A DNA stretch of 26,683 nt, from the NCBI GenBank assembly GCA_009801015.1, contig VHZZ01014356.1, positions 1-26,683 of the forward strand, given 5' to 3'. The notes below the pieces were generated by a model. The model was not told the DNA's origin and did no database searches. It saw nothing but the letters and a program-made list of their open reading frames with translations. The position numbers and the translations under genes were made by a program. Below, in pieces: positions 19,706 to 26,683 of the stretch. The DNA is from Silene noctiflora (Eukaryota; Streptophyta; Magnoliopsida; Caryophyllales; Caryophyllaceae). Each line of letters starts with the position of its first letter. Position 1 is the first letter of the stretch.

Positions 19706-19873
19706 TTATCCTACTTCTATCTTAGGGACTGTCGCCTTAGGATCCACAAAGGCATTCTGACCGGTTTTTCGGGGCATGAATTGGTACTTTTGCCCACACT
19801 TTTATGATATTGATTAAATTGACGTGTCTCAACTGTTCACCTTGTCAAAGGGTTTAAAGTGGGGCCTTGTAAG

Positions 19874-20051
19874 TCAGGAGAAAGGTTCGGTAAATCTTAT
19901 ATTTGGGCCCCTTTCCACGTATCCACCATAAAAATCATCCGCTTCAACCTCAACAGCCTCGTCGACATCAAAAGCGGAATCTGTATCCGAAAAAAAGTCC
20001 TTCGTCCGTTACTGCTACTGTGTCTTCTTCATCAGGATCTGCTTCAACAAC
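19874..20051 (-). repeat. Module copy C, frame broken at a T7 run
   Basis: The first segment, after TAA at 20052, reads VVEADPDEEDTVAVTDEGLF. At the minus-strand run of seven T (plus 19990-19996) the reading changes frame and continues SDTDSAFDVDEAVEVEADD, then FYGGYVERGPNI up to TGA at 19874. The acidic character runs straight across the frame change, which suggests a one- or two-base length change in the homopolymer. FYGG corresponds to FYGV in copy A and VYSGG at 23559-23672. No ATG and no recognised domain. Confidence 0.5.
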
Positions 20052-20170
20052 TTAAGCGCCTTCGTCTTACACTTCTTATGTGACTCCGTTGTCTTAGACT
20101 GACAATTATAGGTATGAAAGTTGTAGGTTGGATACACCCTACCTCTCTTCGCTTTCTGAATATCCTGTGC
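20052..20170 (-). repeat. Module copy C, upstream part with HTYNCQSK
   Basis: A basic minus frame includes AKRGRVYPTYNFHTYNC, QSKTTESHKKCKTKALK and LLKQILMKKTQ. The HTYNC block at 20093-20116 matches HTYKC at 24463-24486 with a TAT/TAC synonymous change, and CPTYESPK at 23717-23743 occupies the same place in another copy. The plus strand has the tatgaaagttgtagg repeat shared with copy B. The basic frame overlaps the end of the acidic segment at 19874-20051. Confidence 0.45.
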
Positions 20171-20353
20171 CTATAAGTTAAGATGGGTACCTTGCTTGAA
20201 AGTCTGGGTTGGACCCTTTTGGAAGGCTCGGCTCCGCTTCCTCGTTCCGGTCTTCCTCTTCTTACAGTTGAACCTTTCATTTCTCTTTTATTCAATTGTT
20301 CATCAACCGCTGCCAAGGCAGGGTGGTCCAAATTATCTTATATAAGTTAAGTA

Positions 20354-20491
20354 CTAAGTACAAGATTTTAGGTGTATAGGAAATGAGGCCCCTTTCTCAA
20401 CATCATAAGTCGGTCTATCATCAAAAGGATAAGCTGCATCCCTTTCAAGATCCACTGAGACTGCTGCCGCCTCTGCGACCCTTGATTCATC
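20354..20491 (-). repeat. Module copy (VSVDLERDAAYPFDD)
   Basis: Forty-five open minus codons between TAA at 20492 and TAG at 20354. They read DESRVAEAAAVSVDLERD, AAYPFDDRPTYDVEKG, ASFPIHLKSCT. VSVD is shared with copy A, where the DNA word gtctcagt(c/g)gat is nearly identical. It begins TAAGATGA, close to the TAAGAAGATGGA start of copy A. No ATG; function unknown. Confidence 0.45.
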
Positions 20492-20774
20492 TTAAAGTAA
20501 AAGGCATTCGATAAGGATACTGGTTGGCCCCCATCGGGAAAAGCTGACTCGACCCTGTATTCGTACGTCTATTCTTCTCTCTCGTTGGTCGCTCCTATAA
20601 AGAGCCTCTTTTGTTATCTCGTGGACTCTGAAATTCGCCGCCCTATCTCGCTAGAACGCGCTCAATGTATAAAGCTATTTCATATCCTCTCGCTATCGTT
20701 CGAGTTACTTCGGATACTCCTAGTCGTCATCCGAGACTGTAAAGGCTTAGAGGTCTGAGAGTGCGTTATATAGG

Positions 20775-20799
20775 CGGGTTCATCTGGAACTGCCTTAAC
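20775..20799 (-). repeat. 25 bp repeat, AVPDEP-encoding, first copy
   Basis: This 25-base segment matches 24424-24448 with two differences, both C/T. On the minus strand, in the frame that reads AVPDEP, each difference falls at a third codon position: one is CCA/CCG (both Pro), and the other lies in the adjacent codon. It lies at the downstream end of the 20795-20983 module. This is one of the best DNA-level links in the family. Confidence 0.75.
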
Positions 20800-20983
20800 T
20801 GCGGCCTGCCCTGCCTCTTCCCCCAACATGAGAAGCATCATCAAATCTACGATCAAAAGCGGGGACTGCATCTGAACCAGCCTCTGTAAAAGCCTCACCA
20901 AAAGCTTTGTCTTCAGCAAGAGCTTCGGGTTCATCATCGTCTTCTACTTGCTCGCCCTCGGCTTGATTGGAAACCTTTCCCTC
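20795..20983 (-). repeat. Longest uninterrupted acidic-module copy (62 codons)
   Basis: Directly after TAA at 20984 the minus frame is open for 62 codons to TAA at 20795. It reads EGKVSNQAEGEQVEDDDEPE, ALAEDKAFGEAFTEAG, SDAVPAFDRRFDDASH and ends GGRGRAGRS. The first third is highly acidic. KAFGEAFTEAG carries the EAF repeat. AVPAFDRR at 20846-20869 has a close relative, AVGAFDRR, on the plus strand at 22140-22163. There is no ATG, so as it stands it would not be translated alone. No family is recognised. Confidence 0.5.
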
Positions 20984-21000
20984 TTATTTTTTTCTTCTGC

Positions 21001-22073
21001 GATACCTAAACCTAAGTGGTAATCTCTGAAAAAACGCGGTAATTATTCGGTAGATTGGGATCTGCTTGGTACTTTCGAAGGAATCTCAGTACGGATCTTA
21101 CGTTGGGTCGGCCTCTCTTCCCGAACCCTCCTTGCTGATTAGACCAAGATTGTCAACCCAATCTCAAATCATAAAGAGAGAAACGCATCTCCCGGCCCCG
21201 GTAAGAAAGCTTCTCATATAGGTAAGAGAGTCGTTCGGTCAAATCTATCTATGAATTCTGGGAGCCGATCCTTGGGATGAACTTCTTTCCTACTTTGGCA
21301 AGAATTCAAACAATCTTTAAATAAATATCTTTCTATTTCGTATTTTGGACCTGAGTCTTTGGCGTTTCACGCTTTTCCCCTATACTTAGGAGGCATTCGC
21401 CCCAGAAAAAAAGTCCTCACCTCGCAGTGTCCTGAAAAAAGAGCTTTACTTTGAAATTGATGCATAAACTTTTGAAAAGAAGGGCAGGCTGATAGGTGCA
21501 CTTGTGGATCTGCTGCTCGGTCAAGCCTGACTCTAGTCTCAGTCTTAGAAAGGGCTCTGAAATAGCTACATTAACCTAAGGGGAATTGCCCTTGCTGCCA
21601 GATGGGATGCAAATGCTTAATCCTACTATACCAAATAGACCGAAGGAACTCGGGGGATTCTCGGTAAGAAAGCAAGCTCCCTTTCCTCATCCTTCATGTC
21701 CAACTCCCTCTGCTGCTACGTTTAATTTGATAAATTCTTGATCTGGTTACACCAATTAAAGTGTCGCCGGGAGGCATTACCGGGTTCATATCATCGGATC
21801 TCTTATTCAGAAAGCGGAATCTCATCGATTCCGACATCAGAAAGAATTCATCCAAACGCCCCCCGGGGATAGAGATATGGGTAGACTTTCGAAAGACTCA
21901 AAGTATCCCGTGAAGAAGGAGCTGGTTTAAGAGAATGAAATCGCGGGTAGCCTTTTTTTTTTTATTTGAAAAAACCTTAGGCGTATGCCAGAAGTATAAC
22001 TGCGCTAGACATAGAGATTCACTACTTAAAGGAGAGAATCTTACCTGGAAGACTTGAAGCATATGGGAGCTGA
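21001..22073. other. No gene recognised; T11 tract
   Basis: No frame above 60 codons and no module copy that I can support. A run of eleven T occupies 21953-21963. The stretch separates the minus-sense modules from the plus-sense fragment at 22074. Confidence 0.5.
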
Positions 22074-22172
22074 GAACGAAGCGACTTCATCGAAGAAATT
22101 TTGGAGCGAAAGGAGGGCTTAGCAAGAGCTTCACCAAGTGCGGTAGGTGCATTTGACCGAAGGCTACGATGA
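22074..22172 (+). repeat. Inverted module fragment (SAVGAFDRR)
   Basis: After TGA at 22071 the plus frame reads ERSDFIEEILERKEGLAR, then ASPSAVGAFDRRLR to TGA at 22170. The AVGAFDRR codons (22140-22163) compare with AVPAFDRR at 20846-20869 on the minus strand: of eight codons, one is identical, six differ only by a synonymous third base, and one is changed (Gly/Pro). After one base of frame change the reading continues DEFKGLSSSK, comparable with DDASH. This indicates an inverted and diverged copy of the same coding segment. The minus-strand frame at 22087-22302 is its shadow. Confidence 0.5.
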
Positions 22173-22628
22173 GTTTAAGGGTCTTAGCTCTAGTAAAATG
22201 ATACCTTCTTAAATTACAAAAGCATTCAATCAGATCAAAGGTAGGGAGAAAGCGGTCAAGCCAAGCCCGCCTCGACTCTCTTGCGCTTCTTGCTTTAATC
22301 ACACAAGCTCCATTAGAACATTTAACTCAAAAATCCAACTCGCTTATCTAAGACTAAAGCTGCGCCACTACCGCTGCCCGTAACTCAATTAGCAGAGCTC
22401 CGGACTCCATTCTTAAAACTGGGGACGTAGCATCTACCTTACTTTTGAGTCTTCACGTCAAGTTGAACTTACATAGAAAACTCTCTTACCCAGGAAAGAA
22501 AAAAGGGAGTGGCCGAGGAGAGAGAGAAGGATAGGATCACAGGTGACTTTCGGCACTGCAGCTAGAAGATTCCCATGGATTCGGAACACTGTTCTATCTC
22601 TTACCATAGCGCCCATAACTAGAAACGT

Positions 22629-22841
22629 GTGCTAAACAAAGACATGTATGTTCTCCCAAGCTTTTTGTTGGAAGTTTTAGAATTACATTCTATATCTACC
22701 TTCTTGGTGGGTCGATCACGTATGTGGGCTCTTCAAATAGCTTCCTTTCCCGCTGCCGATCTATCGGATGATGCAGTCGAACTCTCACCTACAGGCGAAA
22801 CATTCCCCCATAAAGCAGAAGGTAAAGCAGCTGCTAAATAA
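22629..22841 (+). CDS. Unassigned 70-codon ORF, acidic C-terminus
   Basis: ATG start is not used by the longest form; an ATG lies at 22644. It reads MYVLPSFLLEVLELHSI, FLVGRSRMWALQIASF, PAADLSDDAVELSPTGET and ends KAEGKAAAK before TAA. The hydrophobic first part and acidic second part make it protein-like. The AADLSDDAVEL stretch resembles the acidic modules, though no DNA repeat links them. Could be a small orf or a decayed module; no known family. Confidence 0.25.
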   Translation: MLNKDMYVLPSFLLEVLELHSISTFLVGRSRMWALQIASFPAADLSDDAVELSPTGETFPHKAEGKAAAK

Positions 22842-23558
22842 TGAACCTACTCCTTCTAAGCTTCGGACTAGGCTAGTGTAATTGAAACGTGCACCCTTTC
22901 TTAAGCGCGTAAATTAAAATTAAGGGGATGCTTATTATCTATGCAGTCTAGGGACGGTCCGCAACCATGAGACCTTTTAATGAGCTTGGCTCGTTGACCC
23001 AAGGGACTATACAACTTGACTTGAAAGAGAGTCTTTAGTTGGCTAAGACCTGAAAAAAAAAGAGAATCCTTCGCTTCCCTTCGCCCGAAGACTCAATTAG
23101 AAGCAATCCTTTTTTCAAAGGGTTTTTCCTACTTAAGGAAAGGTTCATGCATGAAGGAACGAAAGTGCTCGATTCTGAGTGCGACCTTTACTTTACTATT
23201 CTTTCACGGACCTGCCCTATAAATGAAGCTCAAAAAGCACATCAAATTTATCGAAAGATCTAATCCTTCTTAATCTCTCTCGCTCTCACTCGAGTTTCAT
23301 TGAACCTGAGCTAATCTATCTTTTTTTAATAACTGTTAAATCATAATCATAATTAGACCCTTCTAAGAGGCGACCTAGAATCTCAATCTTGGTAATTCAG
23401 ATTGCTGTCATAAAGTCTTAAGCCAACCCTAATCTAATGACCCGCCTGCTTTACAGTACTTGATGTTTTGTTTTGAAAAAGGGGTAACCTGCCCCACTCT
23501 TTGGGGGTGAACTCCTAAGGCCCATGATGAGTATGAAAATAAGTGCCGCTCTGCCCCG
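22842..23558. other. No gene recognised
   Basis: I see no ORF above 60 codons, no RNA gene and no clear module copy. Confidence 0.5.
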
Positions 23559-23672
23559 TTAAGGTAGATGGTTCCTGGTTAGACAAGAATCTAAGAATAT
23601 AAGAGTAGGGACTTCCGGGAACAGGCTTCCTCCACTATAAACATCTTCAAAAGCATCTTCAAAAGCATCCGT
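23559..23672 (-). repeat. Module copy D, acidic part (DAFEDAFEDVYSGG)
   Basis: Thirty-seven minus codons between TAA at 23673 and TAA at 23559: TDAFEDAFEDVYSGGSLF, PEVPTLIFLDSCLTRN, HLP. DAFE is encoded twice by a perfect 12-bp tandem repeat. VYSGG corresponds to FYGG in copy C, and GGSLFPEVP resembles GGLLPDP at 15304-15414. The same frame upstream, through two stops, reads EVDSGDSS and further up AVPYL. No ATG; unknown function. Confidence 0.55.
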
Positions 23673-23878
23673 TTAGGAAGAATCCCCTGAATCAACTTCT
23701 TATAACTCGGCTTTGTTTTTGGGGACTCATAGGTAGGGCACGGCTTGTTCGAAATCTTCTCCGCCCGTTGGATCTTCGACGATCTCCTTTTCTTTTTGTT
23801 TTGGGGCTTGCTTTTTCTTTCAGTCCTAGTTCTGCTATCCGCTAGTTGTGTGTATGCCACGGCTGAAACGTATGACAC
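23591..23878 (-). repeat. Module copy D, basic-frame ORF with CPTYESPK
   Basis: A 95-codon ATG frame overlapping the acidic part in another frame. It reads MSYVSAVAYTQLADSRTRTE, then a very basic run (KSKPQNKKKRRSSKIQR), NKPCPTYESPKTKPSYKK and LLKMLLKMFIVEEA. TYESPKTKPSYKK lines up with TYNCQSKTTESHKK in copy C. The DNA 23724-23751 matches 24099-24126 with three differences in 28 bases. The third frame gives AELGLKEK near 23820, matching EELGLSEK of copy B. It is unclear which frame was ancestral. No family recognised. Confidence 0.4.
23639..23668. repeat. 12 bp tandem repeat within copy D
   Basis: The unit catcttcaaaag occurs twice in succession, followed by a partial third (catc). On the minus strand it encodes the repeating AFED. 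It shows that the acidic core can grow by short in-frame duplication. Confidence 0.7.
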
Positions 23879-23956
23879 GTCTTCAACTGAGAAAGATGAT
23901 CCTTAAAATTCTAAAAGAAAGTAAAGTAGGGTCCTCGAAAAGTAAAGTTAAGGCTT

Positions 23957-23966
23957 CCCCCCCCCC
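23957..23966. repeat. C10 homopolymer
   Basis: Ten consecutive cytosines, the second C10 run in the window (the other is at 4899-4908), between copies D and E. Such runs are prone to length change and to sequencing error. Confidence 0.7.
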
Positions 23967-23975
23967 TTTTTCTTT

Positions 23976-24095
23976 CTAAACGGAACTCCTTTTTACAACA
24001 TCCGCAAAAGTAGCTTCATCCACTCCATAAACAGCTCCCTCATCTGAAATTAATTCTTGATAAGAATATACTACTGTGCTAGAGACCCCCTTTTC
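23976..24095 (-). repeat. Module copy E (SDEGAVYGVDEATFADVV)
   Basis: Thirty-nine open minus codons from TAA at 24096 to TAG at 23976. They read EKGVSSTVVYSYQELI, SDEGAVYGVDEATFADVV and KRSSV. The TAA followed by EKGVS repeats the arrangement in copy A (TAA, ERGVS). AVYGVDEA combines the FYG and VDEA motifs of other copies. Just upstream in the same frame is AVPYL followed by TGA, the same residue string and same stop as in copy D. No ATG. Confidence 0.5.
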
Positions 24096-24432
24096 TTAGA
24101 CTCATAAGTAGGGCACGGCTGCTTCGGAAGTGCCCACTGAAGCTCTTTCCAGTACAGTAGCTTACCCTGCCACTAAACAGATTTGACCAGATCGAACTTG
24201 TGTTAATTGTTAACCTTGTCACTTTTAATCCTTTCTTTAAAGCGGGGTCCCGAATTGTCCAAAGGGTATGAGATTTCCAGTATATAATTAATGGGACCCA
24301 CCTTTCCACACCAACATCCACAGCTGAATCAGCTTTAACAGCCTGGCACTTTGACTTTGTCTGCTCCTGATGATTCGGGAGAAACCTTCTCTTACTTTGA
24401 TTATCGATATGGTAGTTAGTGGTCGGGTTCAT
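24079..24432 (-). repeat. 117-codon ORF spanning copy F
   Basis: The longest minus-strand ORF, with an ATG at 24430. It reads MNPTTNYHIDNQSKRRF, LPNHQEQTKSKCQAVKADSA, VDVGVERWVPLIIYWKS, and ends basic and Ser-rich (SRALLMSLRKGGL). KADSAVDV aligns with DTDSAFDV of copy C, and the following DNA shares the word tttaaag(c/t)gggg with copy C (24236 and 19853) and a cttgtca word. Upstream through a stop it continues to HTYKCKLRE. It has no recognised domain. The intact ATG and length make it the only copy that could conceivably be translated from ATG as a full product. Confidence 0.35.
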
Positions 24433-24486
24433 CCGGAACTGCCCTAACCGAGTCTTCTACTCGCGCAGCTTACATTTGTAGGTATG
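24424..24486 (-). repeat. Copy F, AVPDEP repeat and HTYKC motif
   Basis: 24424-24448 is the second copy of the 25 bp repeat at 20775-20799. Upstream on the minus strand, 24463-24486 encodes HTYKCKLR, matching HTYNCQSK of copy C (cat acc identical, TAC/TAT synonymous, TGT identical). Together they show that copy F carries the upstream part of the module while the 20795 copy carries the downstream part. Confidence 0.6.
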
Positions 24487-24539
24487 ACATGACACGCCTG
24501 ACACGTCTCCTCCGCCCACTACTGAGAGTAGTGAAACTT

Positions 24540-25226
24540 GGTCTTACATTTTTTTTCTTCTTGTTATGATGCCGGCTACCGTATCTACGCGCTCTCTCTT
24601 TCCTTGCTTTCGAGCAAGCCAGCTACTTAGATAATATAGGAGAAGCCAGAAGCAGGAGGAGGGGCTAGACACTTCATGCGCACCCAACATCTCAGGCGTT
24701 CGTGCCTAAGGTTTCAAATTAAAGATTAAAAGAAGGAATCTTTTCAAAGAACAGGACCCGTCTTAAGGTCTAACTCAAACAGCCGGTATCTCAACAGCCC
24801 TTAGGCTACATAATTACTTTCCTTTTTAGTTGACCTACTTCGAACCCACTCGCGCGTTTCGACCAGAAGTAGTAGAGTAGTAGTCTACCTTTACACTATA
24901 CTTGGGCGATCAAGGATTTTCTTTTGACCGTAGTTTCCGTAGCGGTACCTGCTGTAGTAGTAAAGGTTCCCTTTTTTACAAGCCAAGTAAAAAAACAGGG
25001 CAAGATTCCTACTTATACTTTAGAAGGACACGCCCTTATCTTACGCCTGACCACATTCTGCTTGTGTGAGAGAAAGAAAAGAAGCAAGCAAAAGGCTCAA
25101 TCAAAATAAAGTAGAAGAAGAAGGGGTGGAAGAAATAAGAATCAAGCCGTGCATTGGTGTGAAATTTTTTATTTCTGGATTTCAAGACGGGTTTGGGCTA
25201 GGGCGTGGTTCAATCGCATGTCGTGA
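24540..25226. other. No confident gene
   Basis: The frames at 24924-25109 (VAVPAVVVKVPFF then a basic tail) and 25066-25290 are short and without a domain. Val/Ala runs recall the plus-sense fragments at 7-9 kb, but no DNA repeat was found. Confidence 0.4.
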
Positions 25227-25953
25227 TCGGCCTACCTTCGCTACGCTCGTTCAACAATCAACCAACTCGCTTCCTTTTTCCCTGCTTTAGGGGAGATTTT
25301 ACTGGGGAATGCTTTTGACCAATCCTCCTCTAATGCCACTGCTTTGAAAAGTGCACTAGAGAAAAAAGCTTCAACGGGCGAAGCAGATACAATCCGGGAA
25401 ATTCCTACGATCGAAGATAGAAAAGTGACTGCCCCGATGAAGAAGTTTAGCGGATGATGCCAATTCAGCAATTCTTGCTGATCTACCAGACGTTTTGGAT
25501 GCAACTATTTCCTTAGTAAGTTGGTCGTCCAAAGACCATTCTCGAAACCTTTCTCCCTCCGCCGCCAATGCTTCAACCAGGCTTGAGAGATTTCAATCGA
25601 GGGCTGATCAATCGAAAAAGGAAAATCCAATAAATATAAGTAAGGGCTGGCTTCGCGACACTGATTTTAAAAGAAAGCTGTCTCACGGCGGTCTAACCCC
25701 GGGATACCCATCAAATAAAGGAGTGCTCCGAAAAAAGACAGGAAGAATGCGAAGGGCTCATGGAAAGGCCTAAAGGCAGATGCGGATTCTTAATCTTGAA
25801 AACATGTCTGAAGGTGGGTTAAGAAAAGCATCGAATCCAGATGGTAGTGACAGTGTGATGAGAATGATTCTATTTACTTGGGCTGCCCTCTCTCGCGAGA
25901 ATAAAAAGCGTAAATACCCCCTGAAATTCCGTAGTCCTGGACCAGAGGCATTT
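25227..25953 (+). pseudogene. Long decayed plus-sense frame, unknown protein
   Basis: From 25227 one frame is open to TGA at 25455 and includes QLASFFPALGEILLGNAFD, NATALKSALEKKASTGEAD and IPTIEDRKVTAPMKKF. Near 25440-25455 the protein-like reading passes to a second frame: DDANSAILADLPDVLDATIS, RLERFQSRADQSKKENP, GLTPGYPSNKGVLRKK, TAA at 25771, then in the same frame GGLRKASNPDGSDSVMR, FTWAALSRENKKRKYPLKF and TAG at 25953. So about 240 codons are open with one frame change and one stop. It is Ala/Asp/Glu-rich at first and basic later, like the modules. NAFD and GEAD suggest kinship with them. Minus ORFs at 25241-25504 and 25371-25568 are shadows. No family recognised. Confidence 0.4.
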
Positions 25954-26024
25954 TAGCGAAGAGGCATTTCTATGAAGCTGCGGCTGATGAAGATGTTGAA
26001 ACTGGGGCTGTTCAGTTCTATTAA
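25947..26024 (+). repeat. Plus-sense acidic fragment (EAAADEDVETGAVQFY)
   Basis: Overlapping the end of the preceding frame, another frame reads ILAKRHFYEAAADEDVETG, AVQFY, TAA at 26022, then SGGFIS. The order acidic block, FY, SGG resembles the DDFYGG and EDVYSGG blocks of the minus-sense copies, with a stop inserted between FY and SGG. A short direct repeat (gaggcattt) occurs just before it. Tentative member of the family. Confidence 0.35.
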
Positions 26025-26683
26025 AGCGGCGGTTTTATTTCTAAAAGATCATTCAAACGCTTTCAAGTAGGCTCGAACTCACGGGCCAGAGTCAAGTCAT
26101 AGCCTAAGTATAAAATAAAGAATGCACGTTCACCTACATGCTTTCTTTAATTTTAATGCACATTGCTAAGTTCTTTTCTATGATCTGGCTGAAAATAATT
26201 CAGGTAAGAAAGAGCCCAACTTTCAAATCAAAAAGAATACCATCTTTTTCATTACTAAGGCCTAAGCGAGTGAAAGATCGCATGAAAGAAATTAAATATA
26301 GTAGAGAATTAAGAAAGCAATCAGATTACCTAGGAAGAGGGCGGTCCCTTCTATAGATCAGCTCACTTCACAAGCTGCTCCTCCGTTGGTCTAAAGCCTG
26401 CTAGTCATTGCTAACGCTCGACCGAAAACCGCAAATCTCACAATCAGAAGTTCCTCTCTCAATTATAGGAAAGTCAAGAAAGAAGGAAAGGCGAGCGGTT
26501 GGTGCCCAAAGGGATGTTCCAAGCTAGGGTCGAAACTTTCATCTTTAAGATTAAGATCAGAAAGAATTCATTGCGAAGAAAAAGTCTGCATCTGAGGTTG
26601 CGTTTGACTTTGATCATACTATACTTTATTTAAACTAAAAGAGACTAAGGTGAGACGCGAATCGAGTTGGGGATCCTTTTATT
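26025..26683. other. No gene recognised
   Basis: The 72-codon frame at 26138-26356 (MLSLILMHIAKFFSMIWLKI, then basic) has a hydrophobic start that could pass for a membrane segment, but no domain follows. No tRNA or other RNA gene is visible to the window end. Confidence 0.45.

Noticed and set aside
22087..22302. 71-codon minus-strand ORF
   Set aside because: It is the complement of the plus-sense SAVGAFDRR module fragment and has no motif of its own.
25241..25568. Two minus-strand ORFs with a hydrophobic stretch
   Set aside because: They lie opposite the longer decayed plus-sense frame and overlap each other; likely shadows.
3243..25873. 15-base match tgagaatgattctat at 3243-3257 and 25859-25873
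   Set aside because: The flanks do not align; one match of this length is close to what chance allows.
25982..26003. ctgatga followed by gaaac, as in a hammerhead ribozyme core
   Set aside because: The bases between them do not form stem II and no stem I or III partners are present.
26065..26100. TTCGAGC-like T-loop on the minus strand (tRNA)
   Set aside because: The T-stem pairs at only two or three of five positions and no acceptor, D or anticodon stem can be found at the right spacing.
1..26683. CRISPR array, prophage, insertion sequence or bacterial operon
   Set aside because: No regularly spaced repeats, transposase motifs, ribosome binding sites or gene strings were seen.

Overview
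The window looks like intergenic DNA from a seed-plant mitochondrial genome. This is inference: it rests on almost no intact coding sequence over 26.7 kb, mixed and moderately AT-rich composition, many short degenerate repeats and small hairpins, and one decayed nuclear-type Ty1/copia reverse transcriptase fragment. I recognise no standard mitochondrial gene, tRNA, rRNA, group II intron core, plastid insert, CRISPR array or bacterial operon. Most open frames are under 100 codons, lack family motifs, and are probably chance.

Layout. 1-3600: no recognisable gene, one short acidic frame with two stops at 1853-2038, and small hairpins. 3601-3843: frameshifted copia reverse transcriptase fragment, the only confident family assignment. 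3844-6595: no clear gene; two unassigned ORFs (5474-5803 minus, 5958-6257 plus). 6596-9057: short plus-sense fragments rich in Ala, Val, Asp/Glu and Tyr. 9058-15303: mostly empty, with a 28-codon frame at 12487 and a 75-codon minus-sense frame at 13316. 15304-20983 and 23559-24486: a set of decayed, related modules, mostly minus-sense. 22074-22172 and 25227-26024: similar plus-sense pieces.

The main discovery candidate is that module family. Read on one strand it gives short acidic segments such as EEAFAIEEAFDEA, DAFEDAFEDVYSGG, KAFGEAFTEAG and AFDVDEAVEVEADDFYGG. Diverged DNA repeats of 20-28 bp tie several copies together: 23724/24099, 20775/24424, 19298/20113 and 19260/23811. Some codon pairs differ mainly at third positions, which hints at an old protein-coding origin. 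I do not recognise the protein. All copies carry stops or frame changes, and some stops occur at equivalent places in different copies, so the family probably spread after it stopped being a normal gene. The DNA-level repeats are the firm part; the protein reading and the membership of the outlying copies are tentative.

Nothing here forms an operon or a working pathway. The genes do not cooperate in any way I can see; the window is best read as a graveyard of one unknown coding family plus one retroelement remnant in otherwise featureless DNA.
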